Source of the DNA: a virus
Reading direction: 5' to 3' (one strand)
IMG/VR virus record: IMGVR_UViG_3300008266_012294
Span: 1-28,134 of that record
DNA: 28,134 nucleotides
This document shows positions 13,573 through 20,377 of the stretch, in pieces. Numbering within the stretch: position 1 is the first letter of the stretch; the number at the start of each line of letters is the position of its first letter. Made by a program: the position numbers and the translations under genes. The notes below the pieces were generated by a model, which was given only the letters and a program-made list of their open reading frames with translations, was not told the DNA's origin and searched no databases.

Positions 13573-14776
13573 TCAATAAACTCCGAATATCGCTCTTAGA
13601 ATCAGCTAGAAAGCCTTTGTAATCTTCGAGATATTCTTTATACCTTGCGTGAGATTCAGTAGCGCGATCGCTTAATTTCTGAGCATGAGGTGTAATCGTC
13701 ATAAACTCACCGCGATCGCCCTCCGCAGTCTCAAACCAGAATTGCATAGAGCATAGTCCGCAACCCGTTCCTGATTGACCGCCCAAGTATGGCGATTCTG
13801 CAAACTTGAGTAAAGCATCTGCAATAAATCCTTCTTCGATTCTGGTAACGTTTGCGCTCCAATAAGAGTACAAAGTAGCACCTGTTTGGAGTAGCCAATT
13901 ACCCATAATCATCTGTTGGCTTCTCTCTTTTTCGGGCTTTGCTTTTTCGCTTTTACCTTTCTTGGTTTCAGGCTCCGAAACTATACCAAATAGATCGCCT
14001 TGAGAAATCATCTTTTGAGGTTCTGGAGTAGCGCCGATCAAATGTTTTGCAAAGTTAGGATCGTGAAGTGAATCGCGCCTTGTCTTTTGGCTATAGGTAA
14101 GCCAATCGGAATAATATCGAAGCTTCTCTCCTAAGAATGGTAGCCACTCATCAAGCAAAGCCTTGAGATCGTAATTATTAACATCCGAAGGAGAACCATG
14201 ATGTAGCCATTGGTTTACGCGTTGGCTGTGCTGCAAATCTTTGCCATCAATAATCTGTTCTAGTGCTGGTATGACTTCGATTGGCAACGCAGGGGGGAAC
14301 ATCTGATAAAGATACTTAGCGCTCTCTACACAAGCCAAATACGCATCACCAATATTAATCCGACCATGGACCATTTGAGCATCGGATACACCAAACAATC
14401 CTTTAGGTTTGGCAGTTCCTAGCACTGAAAGGCATGGCAAAAGCTGACGGATTTTTCTATCCAAATCTAAATCATTACCCGTGCCACCATCGATCGCGCC
14501 GCCGCAAAATAGAGCGTGATGCATCGTTGGCGATACTTGCACACCAATCTGAGATAGGAAGGAATCAATACCACACCGCCGCAAAATTCTATTCCGTAAG
14601 CTATTGCCAGAAAGTGTAAAAACTTCAGAGGGATTTCCCTCTAAATCTGTCACTTTCATCGTTCGTAAATTGGTTTGATTGCCTACGGACTCACTGATAT
14701 GTGAGAGTGGCTGCAACAGTGTAATTTGCAGGTGTAGCTTGATATTATGGCGATCGTGGGGATTGTAATTAAGCAT
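13565..14776 (-). CDS. csf2: Csf2-like (Cas7-group) backbone protein
   Basis: A 403-aa RAMP protein, the probable multi-copy backbone that binds guide RNA. Diagnostic segments are LLQPLSHISESVGNQTNLRT (20-39) and FTLSGNSLRNRILRR (53-67), and near the end AESPYLGGQSGTGCGLC, the Gly-rich loop. They match Csf2 (P-L-x-H-x-x-x..., hydrophobic-x-G-N-S-L-R..., E-x-P-Y-x-G-G). A Lys/Glu-rich low-complexity insert lies around 267-288. It overlaps both neighbours by 8 bases. Length and motifs fit type IV Cas7. Confidence 0.85.
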   Translation of the reverse strand: MLNYNPHDRHNIKLHLQITLLQPLSHISESVGNQTNLRTMKVTDLEGNPSEVFTLSGNSLRNRILRRCGIDSFLSQIGVQVSPTMHHALFCGGAIDGGTGNDLDLDRKIRQLLPCLSVLGTAKPKGLFGVSDAQMVHGRINIGDAYLACVESAKYLYQMFPPALPIEVIPALEQIIDGKDLQHSQRVNQWLHHGSPSDVNNYDLKALLDEWLPFLGEKLRYYSDWLTYSQKTRRDSLHDPNFAKHLIGATPEPQKMISQGDLFGIVSEPETKKGKSEKAKPEKERSQQMIMGNWLLQTGATLYSYWSANVTRIEEGFIADALLKFAESPYLGGQSGTGCGLCSMQFWFETAEGDRGEFMTITPHAQKLSDRATESHARYKEYLEDYKGFLADSKSDIRSLLNG

Positions 14777-15299
14777 TATTAGCCTCTACATCTAGAGTAT
14801 TTTCTGTTTCTTCTGGAATATTCAAAGCGCGATCGCTTTCAAAGCGAACACGACAAAAAGTAGTAATAATGTGCGGTTTTGATTTGCACAAACTGAGGAT
14901 ATGGCGATCGCTTATCCCGTGCGTATATTTCAATTTGGCTAAAATGTCGTTCCATCCCAACCACCAAAGATCAATATTTTGATCGCAGTCTTTCTGTTGA
15001 ATGTCTCCCATACTGCCATCATCATTCACAGTAGCCCGTAAAACCACTTGTTTTGGCGCGATTATGCGAGTCCATTCTTTTGGGTTGAGGTGTGCAACAA
15101 TAAGCTTCTTGGCTAAATTCTCAATGTAGTCGTCGATATTGCGAGAGGGAATAGCAGCATTTTGGATACTGCTTTGAAAATATTCCCATGTTTTTAAGCC
15201 CATGGCAGGACTTTTACTCTTGTCTCTACAGCGAAAAACCCAGTAACTAAGCGCACTGGCTAAAGCTGTAACCCTGTCTTCCGTTTCTATTCCATACAT
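14769..15299 (-). CDS. Putative large/small subunit of the type IV-like complex
   Basis: A 176-aa protein in the position of csf1 or cas11, first gene of the cassette and overlapping csf2 by 8 bases. The N-terminal 65 residues look helical (VTALASALSYWVFRCRD..., NIDDYIENLAKKLIVAHL); the C-terminal part mixes helix and strand (WWLGWNDILAKLKYTHGISDRHILSLC). It lacks the CxxC zinc motif of Csf1, so it may be a degenerate Csf1, a Cas11-like subunit or a new component. Assignment is by position only. Confidence 0.5.
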   Translation of the reverse strand: MYGIETEDRVTALASALSYWVFRCRDKSKSPAMGLKTWEYFQSSIQNAAIPSRNIDDYIENLAKKLIVAHLNPKEWTRIIAPKQVVLRATVNDDGSMGDIQQKDCDQNIDLWWLGWNDILAKLKYTHGISDRHILSLCKSKPHIITTFCRVRFESDRALNIPEETENTLDVEANNA

Positions 15300-15327
15300 A
15301 AATATTTCTCGTACATCTACGGTATTT

Positions 15328-15669
15328 TTATTCTAGATCGCAAACAGCATTCCAAGCCGCCAACTTAGCTTTACCGACAGACACACCACGCGCCCTAGCG
15401 TGGTCAAAAGCTTTATTACGCAGTCTGCTTAATTCCCGCTGTTTTAGCTCCTTTGGTGTCGCCTTACGCAGTTTAGGGATAGCGCGATAATTACCCTCAA
15501 CGCACTCAATATGCAAGCGCCTGTTACCGTATGCGATCGCGCCTTGGTTAAGAAGTAAGCGCAATGCGCTCGTATTGATTTGCGTACAGATTTCAATGTA
15601 GCGTAGAGAGTAAGAGCCGCGATGGGTGCTGAAAAAGCCGATGAGCTTGGCTCGCTCGATCTCTTGCAT
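15328..15669 (-). CDS. Basic hypothetical protein, possible DNA/RNA-binding
   Basis: A 113-aa Arg/Lys-rich protein. The first half (RYIEICTQINTSALRLLLNQGAI) looks like a winged-helix segment; the second (KELKQRELSRLRNKAFDHARARGVSVGKAKLAAW) is a helical basic tail. The ATG overlaps the upstream stop (TAATG). It lies 28 bases upstream of the Cas-like cassette and could be cotranscribed with it, but it is not a recognisable Cas protein. Confidence 0.55.
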   Translation of the reverse strand: MQEIERAKLIGFFSTHRGSYSLRYIEICTQINTSALRLLLNQGAIAYGNRRLHIECVEGNYRAIPKLRKATPKELKQRELSRLRNKAFDHARARGVSVGKAKLAAWNAVCDLE

Positions 15670-15767
15670 TAATCATGCTCTCCATCATCATCAATAATCG
15701 CGACGTTAGGTTTAATCGGATCTGGATTGATGGCTAATAAAAGGCGGTTAATTTCTTCGTTAGTCAT
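15669..15767 (-). CDS. Tiny acidic protein
   Basis: A 32-aa frame (MTNEEINRLLLAINPDPIKP, ending IIDDDGEHD). It overlaps the upstream stop by 8 bases and the downstream start by one base, the usual pattern in this operon. No ribosome binding site is obvious, so translation would rely on coupling. Confidence 0.4.
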   Translation of the reverse strand: MTNEEINRLLLAINPDPIKPNVAIIDDDGEHD

Positions 15768-15978
15768 TTTTAATATTGTATTTATTCAAAAGATCAATAA
15801 AATCACGAGAAGCATCAGCGCGTTTTTGCTGTATAGTCGCCAGTTGATCTTCAGTGTAAAAGTTCCTATTCATCAATGCCGTATCGTATTGAATAATTTT
15901 TACTTCAAGATTTAGCATTAACGCCATATCTTCTCGAACGCGATCTAGAGCGTGATTATATCCAGTCGCCTTATACAT
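15760..15978 (-). CDS. Small helical hypothetical protein
   Basis: A 72-aa, mainly helical protein (ALDRVREDMALMLNLEVKII; TEDQLATIQQKRADASRDFI), possibly a coiled coil. It overlaps the P-loop ATPase gene by 8 bases. No known family. Confidence 0.55.
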   Translation of the reverse strand: MYKATGYNHALDRVREDMALMLNLEVKIIQYDTALMNRNFYTEDQLATIQQKRADASRDFIDLLNKYNIKND

Positions 15979-16729
15979 TGTTTACCTCTAAATAATCTTC
16001 AACAAATTTCATGCGATCGCCCAACTCCATGCAGTCTTTTGGCAACTCCTTATAAGGCAAATCCAAATAATTGAGTATCCCTAAAAGCTGAGTATGCAAC
16101 TTGAATATTAACGGTTGATTAATCGCCGCTTTGTCCTCACGCTCAACAAAAGTGATGGCAGGGGGAATTAATACAATTTTGTCAAAATACCGAGCCGTAA
16201 CATTAGAGCAATTTTGCAAATAGTCCATAACCTCAGACTGTGTATGCTTATCTAACTCACCATTGCCAACATCAGCAAGCAAGTAAGCAGCCATGTCCAA
16301 CGGTGTGCGATCGCAGATAAAGCTAGGTTCGTCAACTTCAAACCAGATGTCTTCAGCTTTAGCCAAAATCTTTTGCTGCAAAAACAACCTAGTGCGGATA
16401 TCAAGTTTGTCGGACGGGTGGAATTTATGCTCCAAAAACACACTACTCGCATCAATAGGGATATATGGAATCCCTAGCTTTTGCGATAAGGCGTTCGCTA
16501 GTGTGGTTTTGCCCGTGCCATGTGCACCGCAAAGTCCTATTCCTATACAGGACTTTGCGGTGCGATAATCTGGATAAACAACCAATCTATCGTCTGGGAT
16601 AAGCATTGCATAGCTAACCCTTCCACCAAACATAGCTTTCGCTTCGTCTTCAGTGTCAAATCCGCCATAAGCAATGCAGTTTAGGCTTCGATCCTCAAAC
16701 ATCGCGTACCATTTTTTCATTGTCTTCAC
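15971..16729 (-). CDS. P-loop ATPase/nucleotide-kinase-like protein with N-terminal extension
   Basis: A 252-aa protein. Residues 1-60 form a small alpha/beta domain (KKWYAMFEDRSLNCIAYGGF). Then comes the P-loop domain with Walker A GAHGTGKTT (68-76), the DR-motif CDRTPLD (139-145) and a C-terminal lid-like region, as in NadR/AAA_28-type kinases. It may phosphorylate a nucleotide or cofactor. The GTG start at 16729 is favoured by a GGAGGTGA six bases upstream and a GTGA overlap; ATG 16720 is an alternative. A perfect 15-bp inverted repeat lies at the domain junction. Confidence 0.8.
   Translation of the reverse strand: MKTMKKWYAMFEDRSLNCIAYGGFDTEDEAKAMFGGRVSYAMLIPDDRLVVYPDYRTAKSCIGIGLCGAHGTGKTTLANALSQKLGIPYIPIDASSVFLEHKFHPSDKLDIRTRLFLQQKILAKAEDIWFEVDEPSFICDRTPLDMAAYLLADVGNGELDKHTQSEVMDYLQNCSNVTARYFDKIVLIPPAITFVEREDKAAINQPLIFKLHTQLLGILNYLDLPYKELPKDCMELGDRMKFVEDYLEVNNV
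16524..16563. repeat. Perfect 15-bp inverted repeat inside the ATPase gene
   Basis: GCACCGCAAAGTCCT and AGGACTTTGCGGTGC flank a ten-base loop. The repeat encodes the junction TAKSCIGIGLCGAH just before the Walker A loop. In mRNA it would be a very stable hairpin within the coding region. Confidence 0.9.
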
Positions 16730-16947
16730 TCTTCACCTCCACCAATATCAATTACGTCCTTGTCCAAGCACTGCATTATCAGTGCTAACTCGCCTTTTAG
16801 ATCTTCCAGTGTTGTGCCAACAGGTGTAATCTCGTTAGCACTCCAGCTTGTTAGTTCTCCCTTGCTATTGGGATAAAATTCACGAATAGCAAATACATCA
16901 TCACCGTTTGCGAGAGTTTGCTTTGAGATTCGATACGTCCAACTCAT
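16726..16947 (-). CDS. Small conserved hypothetical protein
   Basis: A 73-aa protein of the widespread pattern MSWTYRISKQTLANGDDVFAIREFYPNSKG...W...TPVGTTLEDLKGELALIMQCLDKDVID. I know this as a small protein of unknown function in bacteria and phages. GTGA overlap with the ATPase gene. Confidence 0.65.
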   Translation of the reverse strand: MSWTYRISKQTLANGDDVFAIREFYPNSKGELTSWSANEITPVGTTLEDLKGELALIMQCLDKDVIDIGGGEE

Positions 16948-16979
16948 TATTTAACCTCAGTTAACCTGTGAATAGTCCC

Positions 16980-17213
16980 TCATTTCAAATCCCCAACAAT
17001 CATCTCAAAAATGCTATGGGTGCAACAGCCCATAAATTTAAAATTATCTGCGGCGATCGGGTCAGTTGGATTACCGTCGGCATCAGTCCAAAACATTTGC
17101 GGTGCGTATGGTTCGCCGTTTAGCGTGAACTCAATGCTTTCAATGTTCTGGCTATCCCAAAGAGCTTTTTGCGCTAGCCATGCTTGGATGTCTTCAATCT
17201 TGACGATCATCAT
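16980..17213 (-). CDS. Hypothetical phage protein
   Basis: A 77-aa protein with two adjacent ATGs (17213 and 17210) after a GGAG ribosome binding site. It contains FTLNGEPYAPQMFWTDADGNP and a CC pair (FMGCCTHSIF). Function unknown. Confidence 0.55.
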   Translation of the reverse strand: MMIVKIEDIQAWLAQKALWDSQNIESIEFTLNGEPYAPQMFWTDADGNPTDPIAADNFKFMGCCTHSIFEMIVGDLK

Positions 17214-17452
17214 TCTTTACGCTCCTTATTCCTTAATCCAGCTTCTCTAAACGTGCTTAGAACTACTGCCGCAGTCCAAACGCATGTAAACACTGCAATA
17301 AATAGCAATCCCTTACCTAATGGCTGCCATACGAACCAGAAAAAACCCGCGATCGGTATCAGAAAAACAAAAGTTAAAGCGAAACAACCGCCAAAAGTTG
17401 ATGCTGTTGCTTGTAGTTCTTCCTTACTGTCAGACTCAAATAATCTAGCCAT
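17210..17452 (-). CDS. Small membrane protein with two helices
   Basis: An 80-aa protein with two hydrophobic segments (about residues 21-42, FGGCFALTFVFLIPIAGFFW, and 46-66, GKGLLFIAVFTCVWTAAVVL) between a charged N-terminus and a basic C-terminus (REAGLRNKERKE). Probably an inner-membrane protein, as phages often use in early takeover, superinfection exclusion or lysis control. AAGGG precedes the ATG. Confidence 0.65.
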   Translation of the reverse strand: MARLFESDSKEELQATASTFGGCFALTFVFLIPIAGFFWFVWQPLGKGLLFIAVFTCVWTAAVVLSTFREAGLRNKERKE

Positions 17453-17859
17453 TACCCTTTACTCTCCTGTGTATCTAAATCACCGTTATACCGCCCTGTC
17501 TCTGAGTAATCATGCCTAGGATAAGCCGTCTCAGCAAATACGATTTGACCAATTCGCATCATGGGATAAATAGGTTGCCAAGCCCAAAGACGATGATTTA
17601 GTAATTCTAAGGTCAGCTTTGAATTGTTAAACCCACCATCAATCCATACTGCCAAAACGTGACCCCATCCTGATCGCCCTCTACTTGACTTAAGCCTAAA
17701 CTCTGCTGAGTAATTACTCGGAAGCCAGTTATTCTCAGTTTTCAGCGTGTAGCCTATCCGCACATCGAGTGATTGTGGGTTAAGCATTGCTTTGTCAAAT
17801 GGCACGATAACGCCTTTTTCTTCGCAAAGCTTTTCGATTTCGTGGTCAACTAGCGTCAT
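17452..17859 (-). CDS. dCTP deaminase / dUTPase-fold protein, shortened
   Basis: About 135 aa from ATG 17859 (a TTG at 17865 is in frame). Family features: LVDHEIEKLCEEKGVIVPFD, NPQSLDVRIG (28-36), KSSRGRSGWG (57-66), AVWIDGGFNNSKLTLELLN (70-88) and YPMMRIGQIVF. dCTP deaminases and dUTPases shape the nucleotide pool for phage DNA synthesis. The usual stretch of about 40 residues between the first two motifs is mostly missing, and the usual DPGF is DGGF, so activity is uncertain. Confidence 0.75.
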   Translation of the reverse strand: MTLVDHEIEKLCEEKGVIVPFDKAMLNPQSLDVRIGYTLKTENNWLPSNYSAEFRLKSSRGRSGWGHVLAVWIDGGFNNSKLTLELLNHRLWAWQPIYPMMRIGQIVFAETAYPRHDYSETGRYNGDLDTQESKG

Positions 17860-18007
17860 TTTCAAATAACCTCAAAATCCTAGAACTAGCACCCATCTTC
17901 TGAGCTTTTGCGCGAGAAGCTTCTACCCTATACCGATCTTCCATCTGCTGTGATGAAATGGCGATCGGGATGCGCTGTTTTTCTGGCTGTTTTTCTGTGT
18001 CACTCAT
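17846..18007 (-). CDS. Small charged hypothetical protein
   Basis: A 53-aa frame (MSDTEKQPEKQRIPIAISSQ ... RILRLFENDAS) that overlaps both neighbours (8 bases upstream, 14 downstream). Probably helical. No known family; real by position. Confidence 0.5.
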   Translation of the reverse strand: MSDTEKQPEKQRIPIAISSQQMEDRYRVEASRAKAQKMGASSRILRLFENDAS

Positions 18008-18260
18008 GGTTATTTTTACTTATAAATTCTTGAACAAGTACCAATCGATCTTCATTGTTTAACAATGGGTTAGCGGCGATCGCCATTTCTATGGCTCTTA
18101 ATTCTTCAAAAGAATATTTTTTGGTAGCGCTAAGCTCACATTCAAAACTTCTCAAAAGCTTTTGCCATTCAGGAATAATGACAATTTTGCTGACTTCTTC
18201 ATTGGCTTTTTCTAGGTACAACCTATTGTTTATACTAACTTCAGTCTGACTTGTAGCCAT
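18000..18260 (-). CDS. Hypothetical phage protein
   Basis: An 86-aa helical protein starting MATSQTEVSINNRLYLEKAN. ATG 18260 has GGAG at normal spacing; a longer in-frame version upstream would overlap the neighbour heavily and is rejected. Function unknown. Confidence 0.55.
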   Translation of the reverse strand: MATSQTEVSINNRLYLEKANEEVSKIVIIPEWQKLLRSFECELSATKKYSFEELRAIEMAIAANPLLNNEDRLVLVQEFISKNNHE

Positions 18261-18606
18261 CATTATTCTCCATACAGTGAATAAATAGATAACACATGGC
18301 TTTAGCTGCTGTATCAGAGTACTTTTCGCCTTTAGGATTAGAAGCAAAATAGCCAATATCACCATTATCTGCTACGCCTTTTTGCAAAATATAAGTCAAC
18401 CTATGATCATCAAAAGCTCTAGTGATTGCGTCTAGGGATGTGTCATATTTTGGCACTGGGATATATTGCTTACTGCCATCAAGAGGGTTTCTAACGGTTG
18501 ATCTGTCGTTAATTCCACAGAGTCCATCTAAAACAAATTCTTGATAATCACCAGTAAACCCGCAAAGCTCAGCGACTTTCTTTCGGATTGAGATCGTGTT
18601 AGTCAT
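18241..18606 (-). CDS. Phage ABA-sandwich-type protein
   Basis: A 121-aa protein: VAELCGFTGDYQEFVLDG... VPKYDTSLDAITRAFDDHRLTYIL ... DIGYFASNPKGEKYSDTAAKAMCYLFIHCME. The order P-x-Y-[ST]-T/S-D-x-x-A...AFxxxRLxY...A...Y-xTAAxAxC is that of small phage 'ABA sandwich' proteins, of unknown function. AGGAGG precedes the ATG. Confidence 0.6.
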   Translation of the reverse strand: MTNTISIRKKVAELCGFTGDYQEFVLDGLCGINDRSTVRNPLDGSKQYIPVPKYDTSLDAITRAFDDHRLTYILQKGVADNGDIGYFASNPKGEKYSDTAAKAMCYLFIHCMENNDGYKSD

Positions 18607-18609
18607 GCT

Positions 18610-18846
18610 CTAAAGCCTCCTAATCTTCTGTAAATCATCAGCTTTGCAATTAAGCACATTGCAAAGCGCGTCAATTAGGTCAAATTCCAAGAACCTGTAA
18701 TAACCCTGCTCTAACTTTTGGATTTTGCGTAAACTGCATCCCTGTAGCTCTGCAGCATTAGCTTTTAGCCAATCATCGCACTGCTTAGCTAATTCTTTTT
18801 GAGTGAGCGATCGCGCTTTGCGTAAGCACTTTAGGTTTAGCTGCAT
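18610..18846 (-). CDS. XRE/Cro-CI-type HTH regulator
   Basis: A 78-aa protein starting MQLNLKCLRKARSLTQKELA, then a helical insert and CSLRKIQKLEQGYYRFLEFDLIDALCNVLNC. The R-x-x-R-S-L-T-Q-K-E-L-A and K-I-x-K-x-E-x-G elements are those of XRE domains. The insert between helices 2 and 3 is longer than usual. It is probably the repressor or Cro-like protein for the operators at 19108-19128 and 19184-19204, two genes upstream of it in the same operon. Confidence 0.75.
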   Translation of the reverse strand: MQLNLKCLRKARSLTQKELAKQCDDWLKANAAELQGCSLRKIQKLEQGYYRFLEFDLIDALCNVLNCKADDLQKIRRL

Positions 18847-19070
18847 GATTTTAGTTCTTGATATTTGCGCTCCAATTCTGGTAGTTCGCATTCAAGATCC
18901 CCGTTGACGGTTAACTCGTACCATTTACCAGTAGATTTAACATACCCATACGAATATTGCTCCAACTCTTTATTCCACCAAATACTAAAATTAGATTCAG
19001 TGCGGATATACACTTCACCTTCATGCGCCAAAAAAGAAGTAGTAATTGTATTTTTTCTAATTATTTCCAC
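18837..19070 (-). CDS. Hypothetical protein, first gene of the leftward early operon
   Basis: A 77-aa protein with a GTG start preceded by GAGGTAAC. Beta-rich N-terminus with aromatic residues (TESNFSIWWNKELEQYSYGY) and a charged C-terminus. No family recognised. It lies 26 bases from the candidate leftward -10. Confidence 0.5.
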   Translation of the reverse strand: MEIIRKNTITTSFLAHEGEVYIRTESNFSIWWNKELEQYSYGYVKSTGKWYELTVNGDLECELPELERKYQELKSCS

Positions 19071-19095
19071 ATTGTTACCTCATTAACTACTAATC

Positions 19096-19128
19096 ACTAT
19101 ACTATCTACTACCCCCTAAAAGGATACT
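19096..19128 (-). promoter_or_regulatory. Leftward early promoter with operator 1
   Basis: On the minus strand TATAGT (19096-19101) is a good -10; the -35 is poor. The 21-base imperfect inverted repeat at 19108-19128 (ACTACCC...GGATACT on the plus strand) lies in the spacer. It matches operator 2 at 16 of 21 bases, so both are likely bound by the same regulator. Confidence 0.55.
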
Positions 19129-19180
19129 TTTTACTTATATAATTAGATGGGAAGCAGTGACAATACTAATCATTTGTGTA

Positions 19181-19209
19181 TTGACTATCCCTCAAAAGGG
19201 TAGTATCTT
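19181..19209 (+). promoter_or_regulatory. Rightward early promoter with operator 2
   Basis: TTGACT (19181-19186), a 17-base spacer and TATCTT (19204-19209). The operator 19184-19204 (ACTATCCC TCAAA AGGGTAGT) fills the spacer, so binding would exclude RNA polymerase. It faces the leftward promoter across a short divergent region, like a lambda-type switch. Confidence 0.65.
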
Positions 19210-19278
19210 TAGTAAACCGAATGGTATCTACACACAAGCTAAGATGAATTTATGACTATTGTTGAGGCTGCTTAACCC

Positions 19279-19443
19279 ATGACAGAAATCCAATATTGCG
19301 AAAAATACTGGATTTCTCGCAATATCGCAATAGCGAGTATTCCAGTATTTCATTATGGCAATAAGGTAAGCCGAAAATGCCTATTTGTGATTGAATCGCA
19401 GCCAATTGTAGGAATGACTGAGGTTTATTGTGAAAATAGTTGA
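19279..19443 (+). CDS. Small protein over a region of strong inverted repeats
   Basis: A 54-aa frame (MTEIQYCEKYWISRNIAIAS ... EVYCENS) that overlaps the next gene start by 14 bases. It contains three Cys. No family known. Its first third is built of interlocked inverted repeats, so the DNA or RNA may matter more than the peptide. Confidence 0.45.
   Translation: MTEIQYCEKYWISRNIAIASIPVFHYGNKVSRKCLFVIESQPIVGMTEVYCENS
19293..19350. repeat. Interlocked inverted repeats (pseudoknot topology)
   Basis: Arm A: ATATTGCGA (19293-19301) pairs with TCGCAATAT (19317-19325). Arm B: AAATACTGGA (19303-19312) pairs with TCCAGTATTT (19341-19350). Both are perfect, and B begins before A closes, so the two stems would interlock. 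TCGCAATA occurs again at 19325. Confidence 0.75.
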
Positions 19444-19720
19444 ACTAGCCAAAACCGTTTTAAAAGAAAAGGCTGAGCTAGCAGCACTCAGGCAAACGAT
19501 CGCAGATTTGCAAGAGCAAGAAAATAGATTACGCAATGAAATCGCAAGCCTTGATCATCAATTCTCTCAAGAGTTTGGTCGCCTAGCCGACCTTGCTGAT
19601 GAGAAATCTATAGATCATTCTGTAGTTGTAGAAATTGATCAGCAAGTTTACACAATTCGATATAAAGAGCTTAAAGGGCTTGTTATATCAGCTAATCAAA
19701 TCTTAAAAGAGGAAGAATAA
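19430..19720 (+). CDS. Coiled-coil hypothetical protein
   Basis: A 96-aa protein with a GTG start. Heptad-rich, highly charged coiled coil at about 8-55 (KEKAELAALRQTIADLQEQE, NRLRNEIASL), then a small C-terminal beta segment. Possibly a dimerising regulator or scaffold; no specific family. Confidence 0.6.
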   Translation: MKIVELAKTVLKEKAELAALRQTIADLQEQENRLRNEIASLDHQFSQEFGRLADLADEKSIDHSVVVEIDQQVYTIRYKELKGLVISANQILKEEE

Positions 19721-19726
19721 ACAATC

Positions 19727-19978
19727 ATGAAACCCGTAAACCACTACGCATCAACCACGCCGATCCCTGATTGGCTTGAGGCTGAGATTTTAGAGCTATC
19801 AAAAGATGTTGATGAGATCGCCTTATTAGTGACCGACTTAGGGGGATCGTTATGGCTTCTTAGTTGGTTGAGTCATCCATCAGCAAAAATATCTGAACAA
19901 GCTAACAAATGGCTTAAAACACAATCACGCGACACATTCAAAGCGCTACTCCAATGGGTAGCGATGGAGTTGATTTAG
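19727..19978 (+). CDS. Hypothetical protein
   Basis: An 83-aa helical protein (PDWLEAEILELSKDVDEIALLV, LWLLSWLSHPSAK, ALLQWVAMELI). The hydrophobic stretches are short; soluble helical bundle more likely than membrane. Function unknown. Confidence 0.55.
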   Translation: MKPVNHYASTTPIPDWLEAEILELSKDVDEIALLVTDLGGSLWLLSWLSHPSAKISEQANKWLKTQSRDTFKALLQWVAMELI

Positions 19979-19985
19979 AATAGAA

Positions 19986-20189
19986 ATGAAGATTTTAGTA
20001 TTCGCGGCTTACAAAGTAAGCAAACAAGGAATTTCAGTACAAGGATCATGCGGCTTTGACATAGATATAGCCCGTCCTTCAGAATTCGCAGAAGCGCTAG
20101 CAGAAGCTGAGAACAGGATTAAAACTCGCACCAAATCAGATTCAGTAACGTTCTTAAATCTGACAATGCAAGAATGGAAAGAACCATGA
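19986..20189 (+). CDS. Hypothetical protein
   Basis: A 67-aa alpha/beta protein (MKILVFAAYKVSKQGISVQG; FAEALAEAENRIKTRT). Its stop overlaps the next start (ATGA). Function unknown. Confidence 0.55.
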   Translation: MKILVFAAYKVSKQGISVQGSCGFDIDIARPSEFAEALAEAENRIKTRTKSDSVTFLNLTMQEWKEP

Positions 20190-20344
20190 CTACCGCACAA
20201 CAAATCGCCAAATGTCGCGCCCCTGACTACACGCAATACAGCGAGGCATACATCAAGCGTAATCCGCCATCATTCTGTAAGGTTTGTAAGCGATGGCAAT
20301 TTAAGAGGCGGCGGTGTAAGTTATTTGTTGAGGGTGTGCAGTAA
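20186..20344 (+). CDS. Small Cys-containing basic protein
   Basis: A 52-aa frame (MTTAQQIAKCRAPDYTQYSE ... FCKVCKRWQFKRRRCKLF). CxxC plus further Cys and an Arg/Lys-rich stretch suggest a zinc-binding nucleic-acid protein. ATGA overlap with the upstream gene. Function unknown. Confidence 0.5.
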   Translation: MTTAQQIAKCRAPDYTQYSEAYIKRNPPSFCKVCKRWQFKRRRCKLFVEGVQ

Positions 20345-20377
20345 GGTAAAATCAATAAAACCTACCTCTAAAACCAC

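Noticed and set aside
10667-15327. A CRISPR array in or beside the Cas-like cassette
   Set aside because: I looked through the intergenic stretches at 10667-10841, 11424-11683 and 15300-15327 and saw no repeated 25-40-base unit. A search by program with low thresholds would be decisive.
18261-18365. A hydrophobic N-terminal extension of the 86-aa protein
   Set aside because: It overlaps the upstream gene over its whole length, while ATG 18260 has a proper ribosome binding site.
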